DNA of 64,000 bases from Jeongeupia wiesaeckerbachi (lineage in GTDB: Bacteria; Pseudomonadota; Gammaproteobacteria; Burkholderiales; Chitinibacteraceae), in the NCBI RefSeq assembly GCF_050916355.1, contig NZ_CP136946.1, positions 1,364,001 through 1,428,000 on the forward strand, in the 5' to 3' direction. Made by a program: the position numbers and the translations under genes. Below are positions 1 through 7,419 of this stretch, piece by piece (the stretch's first letter is position 1; every line of letters begins with the position of its first letter). Below the pieces are notes generated by a model, which saw only the letters and a program-made list of their open reading frames with translations, made no database searches and was not told the DNA's origin.

Positions 1-183
1 GATCGCCAGCGTGCTGGTGTCGGTCTGCTTGCCGTTGCGGTATTCGATCAACGTCGTCGTCAGCCCGAACGGCTTGTCCGGGTTGCGCACGGCGTCGCTG
101 GCGGCGAGCAGTGACTGTGCATCGGGCGCGGCGTGGGCGGTGGCGGCGAGCAGCAGGGTGGCAATGGCGATCCGTGTTTTCAC
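1..183 (-). CDS. LolA-like outer membrane lipoprotein-sorting protein (3' end cut by window edge)
   Basis: Only the first 61 codons are inside the window. The GTG start at 183 follows an ideal GGAGGA ribosome site (spacing 5). The product starts with a signal peptide (MKTRIAIATLLLAATAHA, cleavage near residue 18-19), so it is exported, and then reads SLLAASDAVRNPDKPFGL, a pattern seen at the start of the COG2834 outer membrane lipoprotein-sorting family. These proteins often travel with LolCDE-like ABC transporters, and such genes lie just upstream on the same strand. A 337-bp gap holding an R1 repeat separates it from the permease. The family call rests on the N-terminus and context only. 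Confidence 0.65.
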   Translation of the reverse strand, partial: MKTRIAIATLLLAATAHAAPDAQSLLAASDAVRNPDKPFGLTTTLIEYRNGKQTDTSTLAI

Positions 184-219
184 GATTGTTCCTCCAGCGT
201 GCGGCGGCAATGATTGAGC

Positions 220-455
220 ACCCGCGGCGCGGTGTTTGGGTCGCCGGTTTCGCCCGGCGGACGAGATACTTTCTTTTGCTTCGCCAAAAGGAAGTATCCA
301 AAGAAAAGGCGACCCCGCATTCGCGCCCCTGCGGGGTTCCCTCGCAACACAGCCCGACACGGCGGGAGTCGCAAACTCGCCCTGCGGGCTCAAACAGCGA
401 CGCCCGAAACCCCGTGTCTGACCATGTCGCTCGGCGCTACTGAGGGGTAGGCCTG
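220..455 (+). repeat. R1 intergenic repeat, copy A (partial, one arm)
   Basis: This stretch matches the left half of the 500-bp repeat at 44090-44600. It contains the block CGCCGGTTTCGCCCGGCGGA, an A/T hairpin (ATACTTTCTTTTG...CAAAAGGAAGTAT), the AAAGAAAAGGCGACCCCGCA tail, and the CGCCCTGCGGGCTCAAACAG and CGAAACCCCG motifs. The second inverted arm is absent. It fills most of the gap between the LolA-like gene and the permease gene. Confidence 0.75.
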
Positions 456-520
456 CCGCTGTTCCTGGTTGGGACAGCAGCAGATCAAGGCGTGCAAAAC
501 GATGTTGATAGTCACTTTCT

Positions 521-1900
521 TTACACATGACGCAGCGCATCGACGATCTCCAGCTTGGCTGCCCTGCGTGCCGGCCACCAGGCCGAGATCGCGGCGATCA
601 GCGTCAGGCCGATTGCGGTGGCGACGATCATTGCCGGCTCGCCCCAGACGCGCACGGTCAGCGGTACCGGTTCGAGATTGCCCGGTGGCAGCCAGCTCAG
701 CCCGGCGTGGTTGATCAGCCAGGCCAGCGCCAGCGCGACCAGCACGCCGAGGCCGCTGCCGGCGAGGCCGAGCAGCGCGCCCTCGATGACGAACAGCCGG
801 CGGATGCCGTCGCGACGCAGGCCGATCGCGCGCAGGGTGCCGATTTCGGTGGTGCGCTCGATCACCGCCATGCTCATCGTGTTGCCGACGGTGAACAGCA
901 CGATCACGCCGATCAGCAGGGCGATAAAGCCGAAGATGGCCGCGAACATGCCGACGATCTGGCCGTAGCTCGGGTTCAGCGTCGCGAAATCGAGTACCGC
1001 CAGCGGCTGGGCTGGCGCGGATTGCAGCAGCGTTTCGAGCCGCGCCCGCGCTGCCGGGATGTCGGCGGTGTGTTTCAGCTGCAGCACGATCGCCGTCGCC
1101 TTGGGCCCGTCGCCGCCGTAGATCAGCTTCTGCGCCGCACCGAAATGCAGCTGCACGTAGAGGTCGTCGAGTTCCTTGACGCCCTGTGCCTCGGCGGCGA
1201 CGACGTCGAGCCGGGCGACGTTCGGCGCGCCGTGGGCGTTGGCGGCCAGCAGTTCGACCTGGGTCGCCGCGCGTGCCGGAGACGGTGCAGTGTCGGCGGC
1301 GAGCGCGGTGATGTCGGCCGGCGCGTCGGCACCGTCCTGTTTCGCAGCTTGCGGCGACGGGCAGTTCGGCACCTTGAGCGGGCCGCACAGCTGCAGCACC
1401 CGCGCGACGCCGCGGCCGATCACCGCCGCCTGTTCGGGCGTGCCGGTCAGCTTGAGCGTGCGCGGCTTGAACGCGAAACCGTAGTCGTTCCAGCGGCGCA
1501 TGACGTTCTGGTCGTCGATGACGACACCGTTGCCGATCACCGTGCGCGACACGCCGGCGGCGTAGTTGCCGGCAATGCCGCCGAGGCTCAGCGTCGGCGT
1601 CACCACGGTGCTCAGGCCGGCGAGCAGCAGATCGGCCTTGATCGCGGCGATCAGCCGGGCGTAGTCGGCGATGCCGTAGCCGGCCGGGTTGCCGGTGCCG
1701 AACAGGAAGTAATCGCGGTGCTGGATCTGCAGATGGCCGCTGCGCTGGACGAAGCCCGTCTGCAGGCCGAGATCGATATTGCGGGCGTAGCCGCCGAACA
1801 GCAGGATGGCGATCGCGCCGACGATCATCGCGAACAGCGTGGTGATCGAGCGGCGGCGGTTGCGCAGCAGATTGCGCGCGGCCAGTTGGAATGTGTTCAT
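521..1900 (-). CDS. ABC transporter permease, FtsX/MacB type (LolC/E-like)
   Basis: Inner-membrane subunit of an ABC system that works on envelope substrates; 459 residues. The sequence shows an N-terminal membrane helix (RSITTLFAMIVGAIAILLFG), a long periplasmic domain from about residue 45 to 310, and three C-terminal helices typical of the FtsX domain (for example AAIFGFIALLIGVIVLFTVG), followed by the conserved TTEIGTLRAIGLRR coupling segment. The ATG at 1900 is preferred over an upstream in-frame TTG at 1918 because MNTFQLAARNLLRNRR is the usual start of such permeases. The ATPase and DUF2306 genes lie immediately upstream on the same strand, giving an operon. The substrate is unknown; the flanking LolA-like gene suggests lipoproteins or other lipids. 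Confidence 0.85.
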   Translation of the reverse strand: MNTFQLAARNLLRNRRRSITTLFAMIVGAIAILLFGGYARNIDLGLQTGFVQRSGHLQIQHRDYFLFGTGNPAGYGIADYARLIAAIKADLLLAGLSTVVTPTLSLGGIAGNYAAGVSRTVIGNGVVIDDQNVMRRWNDYGFAFKPRTLKLTGTPEQAAVIGRGVARVLQLCGPLKVPNCPSPQAAKQDGADAPADITALAADTAPSPARAATQVELLAANAHGAPNVARLDVVAAEAQGVKELDDLYVQLHFGAAQKLIYGGDGPKATAIVLQLKHTADIPAARARLETLLQSAPAQPLAVLDFATLNPSYGQIVGMFAAIFGFIALLIGVIVLFTVGNTMSMAVIERTTEIGTLRAIGLRRDGIRRLFVIEGALLGLAGSGLGVLVALALAWLINHAGLSWLPPGNLEPVPLTVRVWGEPAMIVATAIGLTLIAAISAWWPARRAAKLEIVDALRHV

Positions 1901-1918
1901 CTCGGGTCTCGTCGGCAA

Positions 1919-2308
1919 TCAGAGGGCAAACAGGGTGTGGTGCAGCCAGCGGTCCGGGCCGAATACCGCGAACAGCCCGGCGACGACGGTGCCGGTGTAG
2001 GCGCCGATCACGTAGGCACGGTGCGCCGCGATCCGCCCGGCGCGTGCGCGGCTGATCGCGGCCCACAGGCACCACAGCACCCACAGCGACAGCAGGTGGA
2101 TGGGTCCGAAGCCGACGACACGGCCGGGCGCGGCGCCAAGGCCGAACGACGACAGCGCGACCACCAGCATCGCCAGCATCCAGCTGCGCCCCAGCCAGCG
2201 GTGCCGGTCGCCGCCCTTGGGCAGCGCCAGTTGCGCGCCGCCGGCGAGCATCGCCCAACTGGCGGTGACGAGGTGGAGCCCGCCGACCGGGGACAGGATG
2301 GCACTCAT
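1919..2308 (-). CDS. DUF2306-like membrane protein
   Basis: Small 129-residue membrane protein with about four hydrophobic helices (ILSPVGGLHLVTASWAMLAG, SWMLAMLVVALSSFGLG, GFGPIHLLSLWVLWCLWAAI, AYVIGAYTGTVVAGLFAVFG). Conserved-looking His residues near the helix ends and the RHRWLGRSWMLAM segment resemble the DUF2306 family of predicted integral membrane proteins, whose function is unknown to me. The ATG overlaps the stop of the upstream ATPase gene (ATGA, 2305-2308), so the two are translationally coupled. Only 18 bp separate its stop from the permease start. Its place inside an ABC operon suggests an accessory membrane role, which is inference. Confidence 0.75.
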   Translation of the reverse strand: MSAILSPVGGLHLVTASWAMLAGGAQLALPKGGDRHRWLGRSWMLAMLVVALSSFGLGAAPGRVVGFGPIHLLSLWVLWCLWAAISRARAGRIAAHRAYVIGAYTGTVVAGLFAVFGPDRWLHHTLFAL

Positions 2309-3006
2309 GCTCGCGCGTCTTGCAGATTGCGTTCGATCGCGGTGATCGCGCCGTCGCGGATGTGCACGGCGTCGTCGGCTTGCGCCAGCACCTGCGGATC
2401 GTGCGACGAGAAGACGAAGCTGACCCGGTAGTCGCGCTGCATCTGCCGCATCAGCGCGAGGATGGCGCCGCCGGTGTGGCTGTCGAGGTTGGCGGTCGGC
2501 TCGTCGGCAAGCACCAGTTGCGGCTGGGTTGCCAGCGCCCGGGCGATCGCGACACGCTGGCGCTGGCCGCCCGAAAGCTGGTTCGGCCGGCTCGTCGCCT
2601 TGTCGCTCAGGCCGACCGCGGCGAGCAGTTCGTCGACGCGGCGGCGCCGTTCCGGCCTGGGGACGCCGGTCAGCAGCAGCGGGTATTCGACGTTCTCGAA
2701 CGCCGTCAGCACCGGCAGCAGGTTGAAGTTCTGGAACACGAAACCGAGCCGGCGGGCGCGGAAATCCGACAGCGCATCGTCGCTCAAGCCGGCCAGATCC
2801 TGACCGTCGACGACGACGCGGCCGCTGTCGGGCCGGTCGATGCCGCCGATCAGGTTCAGCAGCGTGGTCTTGCCGCTGCCGGACGGCCCGGACAGTACGG
2901 TGAAGCGGTCGGGGTGGATGTCGAGGTCGATGCCGGTCAGCGCAGGTACGTCGACCTGACCGAGCCGGTAACGCTTGCCGACGCCCTGCAGCACAACGGG
3001 GTTCAT
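2305..3006 (-). CDS. ABC transporter ATP-binding protein, LolD/MacB type
   Basis: Cytoplasmic ATPase of 233 residues that would energise the FtsX-type permease downstream. Walker A is GPSGSGKTT (about residues 40-48), the Q-loop lies in GFVFQNFNLLP, the ABC signature is LSGGQRQRVAIARAL, Walker B is LVLADEPTANLD and the H-loop is FSSHD. The tight single-domain length and the ANLDSHTGG segment are typical of the LolD/MacB branch. It is the first gene of the three-gene operon ATPase-DUF2306-permease and overlaps the next start by 4 bp. Confidence 0.92.
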   Translation of the reverse strand: MNPVVLQGVGKRYRLGQVDVPALTGIDLDIHPDRFTVLSGPSGSGKTTLLNLIGGIDRPDSGRVVVDGQDLAGLSDDALSDFRARRLGFVFQNFNLLPVLTAFENVEYPLLLTGVPRPERRRRVDELLAAVGLSDKATSRPNQLSGGQRQRVAIARALATQPQLVLADEPTANLDSHTGGAILALMRQMQRDYRVSFVFSSHDPQVLAQADDAVHIRDGAITAIERNLQDARA

Positions 3007-3190
3007 CGCGGTTCTCGCAGCGGTGGATTGGCTTCAATCTAAACGTTGCGATCGACGATTACACCGGCATATGACAAGACGCGGCCGGCGGCGACGAAGT
3101 GCTGCCGATGCCGACGGGATGCCGGAGCCTCAGCCGCGCCGCCGCGCGAGGGGCGACGAGCAGGCGAACACCGCCCGTTGCCGCCTGTAC

Positions 3191-4027
3191 TCAGCCGGCC
3201 TGCAGGGCCTCGCGATCGAGCAACGCCAGCTTGCGCGCCAGCCCCCAGGCGTAGCCGCCCAGTCCGCCGTCGGTCCGTACGACGCGGTGGCAGGGAATCG
3301 CCACCGCGAGCGGGTTGGCGCCGCAGGCGTTGGCGACGGCGCGTACCGACTGGGGGCTGCCGATGCGTTCGGCGATATCGGCATAGGTGGCGGTGTCGCC
3401 GGGCGGAATCGCCCGCAGCGCTTGCCAGACCCGTTGCTGGAATGCGCTGCCGCGGATGTCCAGCGGCAGGCTGGCGCCGATTTCGGGTGCGTCGATCAGG
3501 CCGACGACGCGCGCCATCCAGTCTTCGAACTCGGTATCGCCGCCGATCAGCGTTGCTTTCGGGAAGACGTCCTGCAGCCTTTGCAGCAGCGCATCGGCGT
3601 CGTCGCCCAGCTCGATCCGGCAGATGCCGGTGCCGGTGGCCGCGACCAGCAGCGCGCCGAGCGAGCACTGGCCGATGCCGAAGCGGATGGCCTCGCCGGC
3701 GCCGCCGGCCTTGAAGCGCTGCGGCGCCATGCCGAGCGTGGCCGAGGCCGCCGCGTAGAAGCGGCTGCTGGCGTTGAAGCCGGCGTTGAAGACCGCCTCG
3801 GTGACCGAGCTGCCGGCGGCGAGCGCGTCCTGTACCCGGCGGGTACGCTGCGCGGCGGCATAGGCCTTGGGCGTGACGCCGGTGATCGCCTTGAACTGGC
3901 GGTGGAAATGCCAGGGGCTCAGTCCGGCGGCGGCGGCGAGTTCGGCCAGCGCCGGCGGGGTTTCGGCGGCATCGATCTGCCGGCAGGCGGCGGCGATGCG
4001 TGTTTCGATGGTGGCGATGGATGACAT
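3191..4027 (-). CDS. Ada-like protein: AraC HTH fused to methylated-DNA--cysteine methyltransferase
   Basis: DNA-repair and regulatory protein of 278 residues. Residues 1-105 form an AraC-type helix-turn-helix (LSPWHFHRQFKAITGVTPKAY). Residues about 115-275 are an O6-alkylguanine transferase with the acceptor motif PCHRV (Cys246) and the preceding NACGANPLAVAIP. The N-terminal Ada zinc domain, which carries the phosphotriester-accepting Cys in E. coli Ada, is missing. It should therefore repair O6-alkylguanine, and whether it senses methylation for transcription is uncertain. Many proteobacteria carry this two-domain form. It stands alone, with an R1 repeat upstream. Confidence 0.9.
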   Translation of the reverse strand: MSSIATIETRIAAACRQIDAAETPPALAELAAAAGLSPWHFHRQFKAITGVTPKAYAAAQRTRRVQDALAAGSSVTEAVFNAGFNASSRFYAAASATLGMAPQRFKAGGAGEAIRFGIGQCSLGALLVAATGTGICRIELGDDADALLQRLQDVFPKATLIGGDTEFEDWMARVVGLIDAPEIGASLPLDIRGSAFQQRVWQALRAIPPGDTATYADIAERIGSPQSVRAVANACGANPLAVAIPCHRVVRTDGGLGGYAWGLARKLALLDREALQAG

Positions 4028-4112
4028 GGCGAGATCCGGGGTGGATACGACGCTTATAGCATCGGCCAGCCGGGCGTGGGGTGCTTCCCGGTTCTTGCGC
4101 TGCGGGGCCGGG

Positions 4113-4690
4113 TGTTAGCGCCTTCGGCGCGAGTAAAAAGCATTTGATGCGCGTTCCGCCGCGCGTACGGGAAAGGAGCTTTGTCTCGCCAAAGCCCCCT
4201 TCACCCCAAAGGCGCCCCGCGCCCTGCGGCCCTCCGGGCTGCCCTCGATCGGTCGCGAGCCAAGCCATAAAACTGGCTCGTCTCGCTCCACTCCTCGGCG
4301 CTGGCGAACGGGATTGAAAAGCGGCGCACTGTTCACCCGCTGCGGATCGTTTGCATCGTTTTCAACCACGGCCAATGGCAAACCGCCTATGGCCCCTCAG
4401 AAGCGCCGAGCAGCACAGCCGAGCGCGGGGTTTCGGGGCCTGGCTGTTTGAGCCCGCAGGGCGAGTTCAGGACCCCGCCGCGTTTGGCGCGCAGCGCAGG
4501 TGTGGCGTAGCTTGGCAACTTGTTGCCGTAGCGTAGCCCATGGCCTTGGGCCAGCACCCGCGAAGCGGGCGCGAATGCGGGGTCGCCTTCTTTTGGTTCC
4601 TTTTCTTGGCGAAGCAAGAAAAGAACCCGCCCGCCGGGCGGAACCGGCATCAATGCCTTTAATCCCCGCGCCGCAGGCGCTAACACGCTG
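4113..4690 (-). repeat. R1 intergenic repeat, copy B (full length)
   Basis: A block of about 570 bp bounded by inverted ends, GTTAGCGCCTTCGGCGC on the left and GCGCCGCAGGCGCTAAC on the right. Inside the right end is a strong A/T hairpin (TTCTTTTCTTG/CAAGAAAAGAA). The left arm is a degraded version. The middle shares CTCGGCGCTGGCGAACGGG, the GATCGGTCGCGAGCCAAGC block and the CCTCAGAAGCGCCGAGCAGC block with copy C in inverted orientation. It fills the 780-bp gap between the Ada-like gene and the chemoreceptor; no coding gene is supported there. Confidence 0.8.
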
Positions 4691-4751
4691 CCGTTGTTTT
4701 CGTTCCTGCCGCGACCTCACATCCAGCAGCGCAAACGTCACGCCCAAAGAA

Positions 4752-4773
4752 AAACCCGTCCAAAGACGGGTTT
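4752..4773 (-). terminator. Rho-independent terminator of the chemoreceptor gene
   Basis: Perfect 9-bp stem (AAACCCGTC/GACGGGTTT) with a 4-nt loop. On the minus strand it is followed by TTCTTT. It lies 34 bp past the stop of the chemoreceptor gene. Confidence 0.8.
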
Positions 4774-4806
4774 CAAAGCAGTGCGGGTTTATTGCTTGCT
4801 TGTTGT

Positions 4807-7134
4807 TCAGCGTCGCGCCGCGTCGGCCAGCCGGCGGGCTGCGTCCTGCGCGCTCATCCGGTCGTCCTTCCAGTACGCTTCGATCACGTCGAAGAAGCCG
4901 AGGCGGACGTTGTCCTGCATCGCCATATTGTGCGCCCACGACGGCACCAGCACGCCCGATTGCGCGGCGCTGGCGAAGTCGCGTGCCGACTGGCGCGCGT
5001 AGTCGTCGAAGCGGCCCAGATCGACGTCGGTGCGCGCCGGGATGTTGCCCTTGTGGAAGTTGAACGCTTCCTGGCCTTCGCGGCTCATCAGCAGCGACAC
5101 GAAGTCGCGTTGCGCGCTAACGCGGCGTGGGTCGGTCTGCTTGAACATCGTCAGCGTGTCGGCGGCGAAGCACCAGTCGCCGCTATTGGTCGGCGCCGGC
5201 CAGCACAGATAATCGCTGCCCTGCACCTTGCCGCCCTGGGTGAATTCGCTCTTGGCCCAATCGCCCATCAGCTGCATCGCGGCGCGGCCGTTCATCACGT
5301 CGGCGGTGGCGAGGTTCCAGTCGCGGCCGACGCTGTCCGGGGTGATGTAGGGCTTGAGGCGCTTGAGCGTTTCCAGCGCGGTGATCATCTGCGAGCCGGT
5401 CAGCGCGCTCGGGTCGAGCTTGCTGAACGCCGACAGGTAGAACGGCGTGCCGCCGGTGCCGAGCGCGACCGCTTCGAACACCGTGCCGACCTGCCAGCTC
5501 TGTTCCGAGTGCGCCAGCGTCGGGATGCCGGCGGCCTTGAGCTTGTCGGCCATGGCGAAGAAGTCGTTCCAGGTGCGCGGCGCGGTCAGGCCGAGGCGTT
5601 TGACGATGCCGGCGTTGACCCAGAGCATATTGGTACGGGCGACGCCGAGCGGCACCGCGACATAGCGGCCGTCGTGCTGGATCATCGCGTCGAACACCGC
5701 CGGCAAGGAACTCGACCAGCGTTCGTCGCGGGCGACCTCGCTCAGGTCGGCACAGACGCCGTCGCGCGCCCAGTTCATGATCTTCACGCCGCCGATCGCC
5801 GCAGCGGTCGGCGCGTCGCCCTGCTGGACGCGACGCTGCAGCGTTTCGGTCGGGTTGGCGCCGCCGCTGGCATCTTTCCAGTGATGGCCCTGCGCGTTGA
5901 GCAGCGCCTTGATTTCGGACACCGCGCGCGCCTCGCTCGATGCCATCCAGCCGTGCTGGACTTCGATGTCGGCGAGCTTGAAGCGGCCGACGATCTCGAG
6001 CACCCGGGCGGCGCGCTCGTCGAGCGACGAGAGCGACTGGCTGGCGTTGTGCAGCGCCGAGTCGGTCGCCTGCGCCATGCTGTTGATCTGCTCGGCCGAC
6101 TGCGCCATCGTCGTCGTCGCCGACGATTGTTCGCGCGTCGCATCGGCGATCTCGCGCACCACGTCGACGACGTGGTTCATCTGCTCGGCGATCTGCAGCA
6201 TGTGGGTGCGGGCTTCACCGGCGCGTTCGACGCTCTGGCCAACGCGCTGCGAGGTGTAGGCCATATTGTCGACGGCGCTCTGGGTTTCCTTGCCGACCGT
6301 TTCGATGCGCTTGGCGATCTCGACGGTGGCCTGGCCGGTGCGCTCGGCCAGCTTGCGGACCTCGTCGGCGACGACGGCAAAGCCACGGCCGGCCTCACCG
6401 GCGCGGGCGGCTTCGATCGCCGCGTTCAGCGCCAGCAGATTGGTCTGGTCGGCGATGTCGCGGATCACGCCGATGATGCTGCCGATTTCCTGCGAACTCT
6501 TCGACAGGCCGTTCATCGTCGTGCCCAGCGAGGTCATCGCCGTGGCGACATGGCCGACTTCCTCGGTCACGCGTTCGACCGCCTGGGCGCTGTCGGCCGA
6601 TTGCCGGCTGGTGTCGGCGACGGTGGTGTCGACGTCGTTGGCGTGCTCGGCAATGTGGTTGATGCTGACGGTGATTTCCTCGACCGTCGCCGCCGATGCG
6701 GCAGCGAAGTCGGACTGGGTGCGCGTGTCCTTGGCCATCTGGCCGGTCAGCGCGGTCAGCTCGTGCAGGCTGATCGCCAGTGCTTCCATTTCGCGCTGGG
6801 CTTCGCGCAGCGCGCCCTGCTGGCGGGCGATGAAGCGGTTGAATGACGCGGCGATCTGGCCGGCGTCGTCCTGGCCCTCGGGCGCCCGCACGGCGAGGTC
6901 GCCGTCGCGTTCGAGCGCGTCGAGCGCGTCGCGCAGCCCGGCGATCGGGTTGAGCATGCGCCGCGCCAGCCAGAAGGTGGTGCCGCCGAGCAGCGCCAGC
7001 GCGACGATGGCGATCGTCCACGCGACACCGTCGGGCTGGGCGCCACCGGCAATGCTTTGATAGCCGAGCAGGGCGCCGAAGCCGGCGACCCCGATGGCGC
7101 TGGCGATGCCGGCAATGCGTTGGCACATCGACAT
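4807..7134 (-). CDS. Methyl-accepting chemotaxis protein with a C-terminal ABC solute-binding-protein domain
   Basis: A 775-residue chemoreceptor. Two membrane helices (about 8-28 and 38-57) are separated by only some 10 periplasmic residues, so it has no normal periplasmic sensor. A HAMP-like region follows (58-110), then the signalling hairpin with its tip at about 222-265 (RDIADQTNLLALNAAIEAAR, GRGFAVVADEVRKLAERT). From about 390 to 775 the sequence is a full sugar-type (COG1653) solute-binding protein: VQHGWMASSEARAVSEIKAL, then NPTETLQRRVQQGDAPTAAA, then DGRYVAVPLGVARTNMLWVN, ending YWKDDRMSAQDAARRLADA. It has no signal peptide of its own and by topology would be cytoplasmic. The ATG at 7134 has a GGAGGAAACACC ribosome site. 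The likely role is an internal sugar or metabolite sensor for CheA; this is inference. It is not preceded by transporter genes. Confidence 0.9.
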   Translation of the reverse strand: MSMCQRIAGIASAIGVAGFGALLGYQSIAGGAQPDGVAWTIAIVALALLGGTTFWLARRMLNPIAGLRDALDALERDGDLAVRAPEGQDDAGQIAASFNRFIARQQGALREAQREMEALAISLHELTALTGQMAKDTRTQSDFAAASAATVEEITVSINHIAEHANDVDTTVADTSRQSADSAQAVERVTEEVGHVATAMTSLGTTMNGLSKSSQEIGSIIGVIRDIADQTNLLALNAAIEAARAGEAGRGFAVVADEVRKLAERTGQATVEIAKRIETVGKETQSAVDNMAYTSQRVGQSVERAGEARTHMLQIAEQMNHVVDVVREIADATREQSSATTTMAQSAEQINSMAQATDSALHNASQSLSSLDERAARVLEIVGRFKLADIEVQHGWMASSEARAVSEIKALLNAQGHHWKDASGGANPTETLQRRVQQGDAPTAAAIGGVKIMNWARDGVCADLSEVARDERWSSSLPAVFDAMIQHDGRYVAVPLGVARTNMLWVNAGIVKRLGLTAPRTWNDFFAMADKLKAAGIPTLAHSEQSWQVGTVFEAVALGTGGTPFYLSAFSKLDPSALTGSQMITALETLKRLKPYITPDSVGRDWNLATADVMNGRAAMQLMGDWAKSEFTQGGKVQGSDYLCWPAPTNSGDWCFAADTLTMFKQTDPRRVSAQRDFVSLLMSREGQEAFNFHKGNIPARTDVDLGRFDDYARQSARDFASAAQSGVLVPSWAHNMAMQDNVRLGFFDVIEAYWKDDRMSAQDAARRLADAARR

Positions 7135-7162
7135 GGTGTTTCCTCCGAGCTTTTCAGCCTGA

Positions 7163-7189
7163 TTTCCGGCGAATATCAATTTCTGCTTA
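7163..7189 (-). promoter_or_regulatory. Candidate sigma-28 (FliA) promoter of the chemoreceptor
   Basis: On the minus strand, TAAG, 15 bp, GCCGGAAA matches the flagellar sigma-28 pattern TAAA-N15-GCCGATAA at 9 of 12 positions with exact spacing. It lies about 30 bp upstream of the chemoreceptor start, as expected for a chemotaxis gene. Found by eye only. Confidence 0.5.
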
Positions 7190-7259
7190 TGTGGCTCATT
7201 CTAACTCCGGGTTTTGTCGCAGCGCTCAAGGATGTAAGCAATGTTGCGAGAATGTGACC

Positions 7260-7273
7260 TTGATCCCGGTCAA
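7260..7273. promoter_or_regulatory. Candidate FNR/ANR box
   Basis: TTGATCCCGGTCAA has one perfect half-site and one single-mismatch half-site of the FNR consensus TTGAT-N4-ATCAA. It lies in the divergent region between the chemoreceptor and pncB and could act on either. No aligned core promoter was identified. Confidence 0.4.
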
Positions 7274-7419
7274 ATGGCGTCGAAACCGCGCAAACCGCGC
7301 ATGTTTGGTAAGACTGATGAAAACATTCATGCCGGAATGATGGGCCGGGTGAACCTTGCCGTGGCTGCAATCCGGCCAGGCTTTTAGAATCGGTGGCTTA
7401 CGCTTCCGAAGGACGTCCG

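Noticed and set aside
527..2431. Long plus-strand open frame opposite the ABC permease and ATPase genes
   Set aside because: Mirror frame of high-GC codons: rich in Arg, Gln and Asp-Gly, no family pattern, while the minus strand has clear transporter motifs.
4115..4536. Small open frames inside the R1 repeat copies at 0.2, 4.1 and 44.1 kb
   Set aside because: Frames are not kept between copies and run across hairpins; they follow repeat DNA, not protein conservation.
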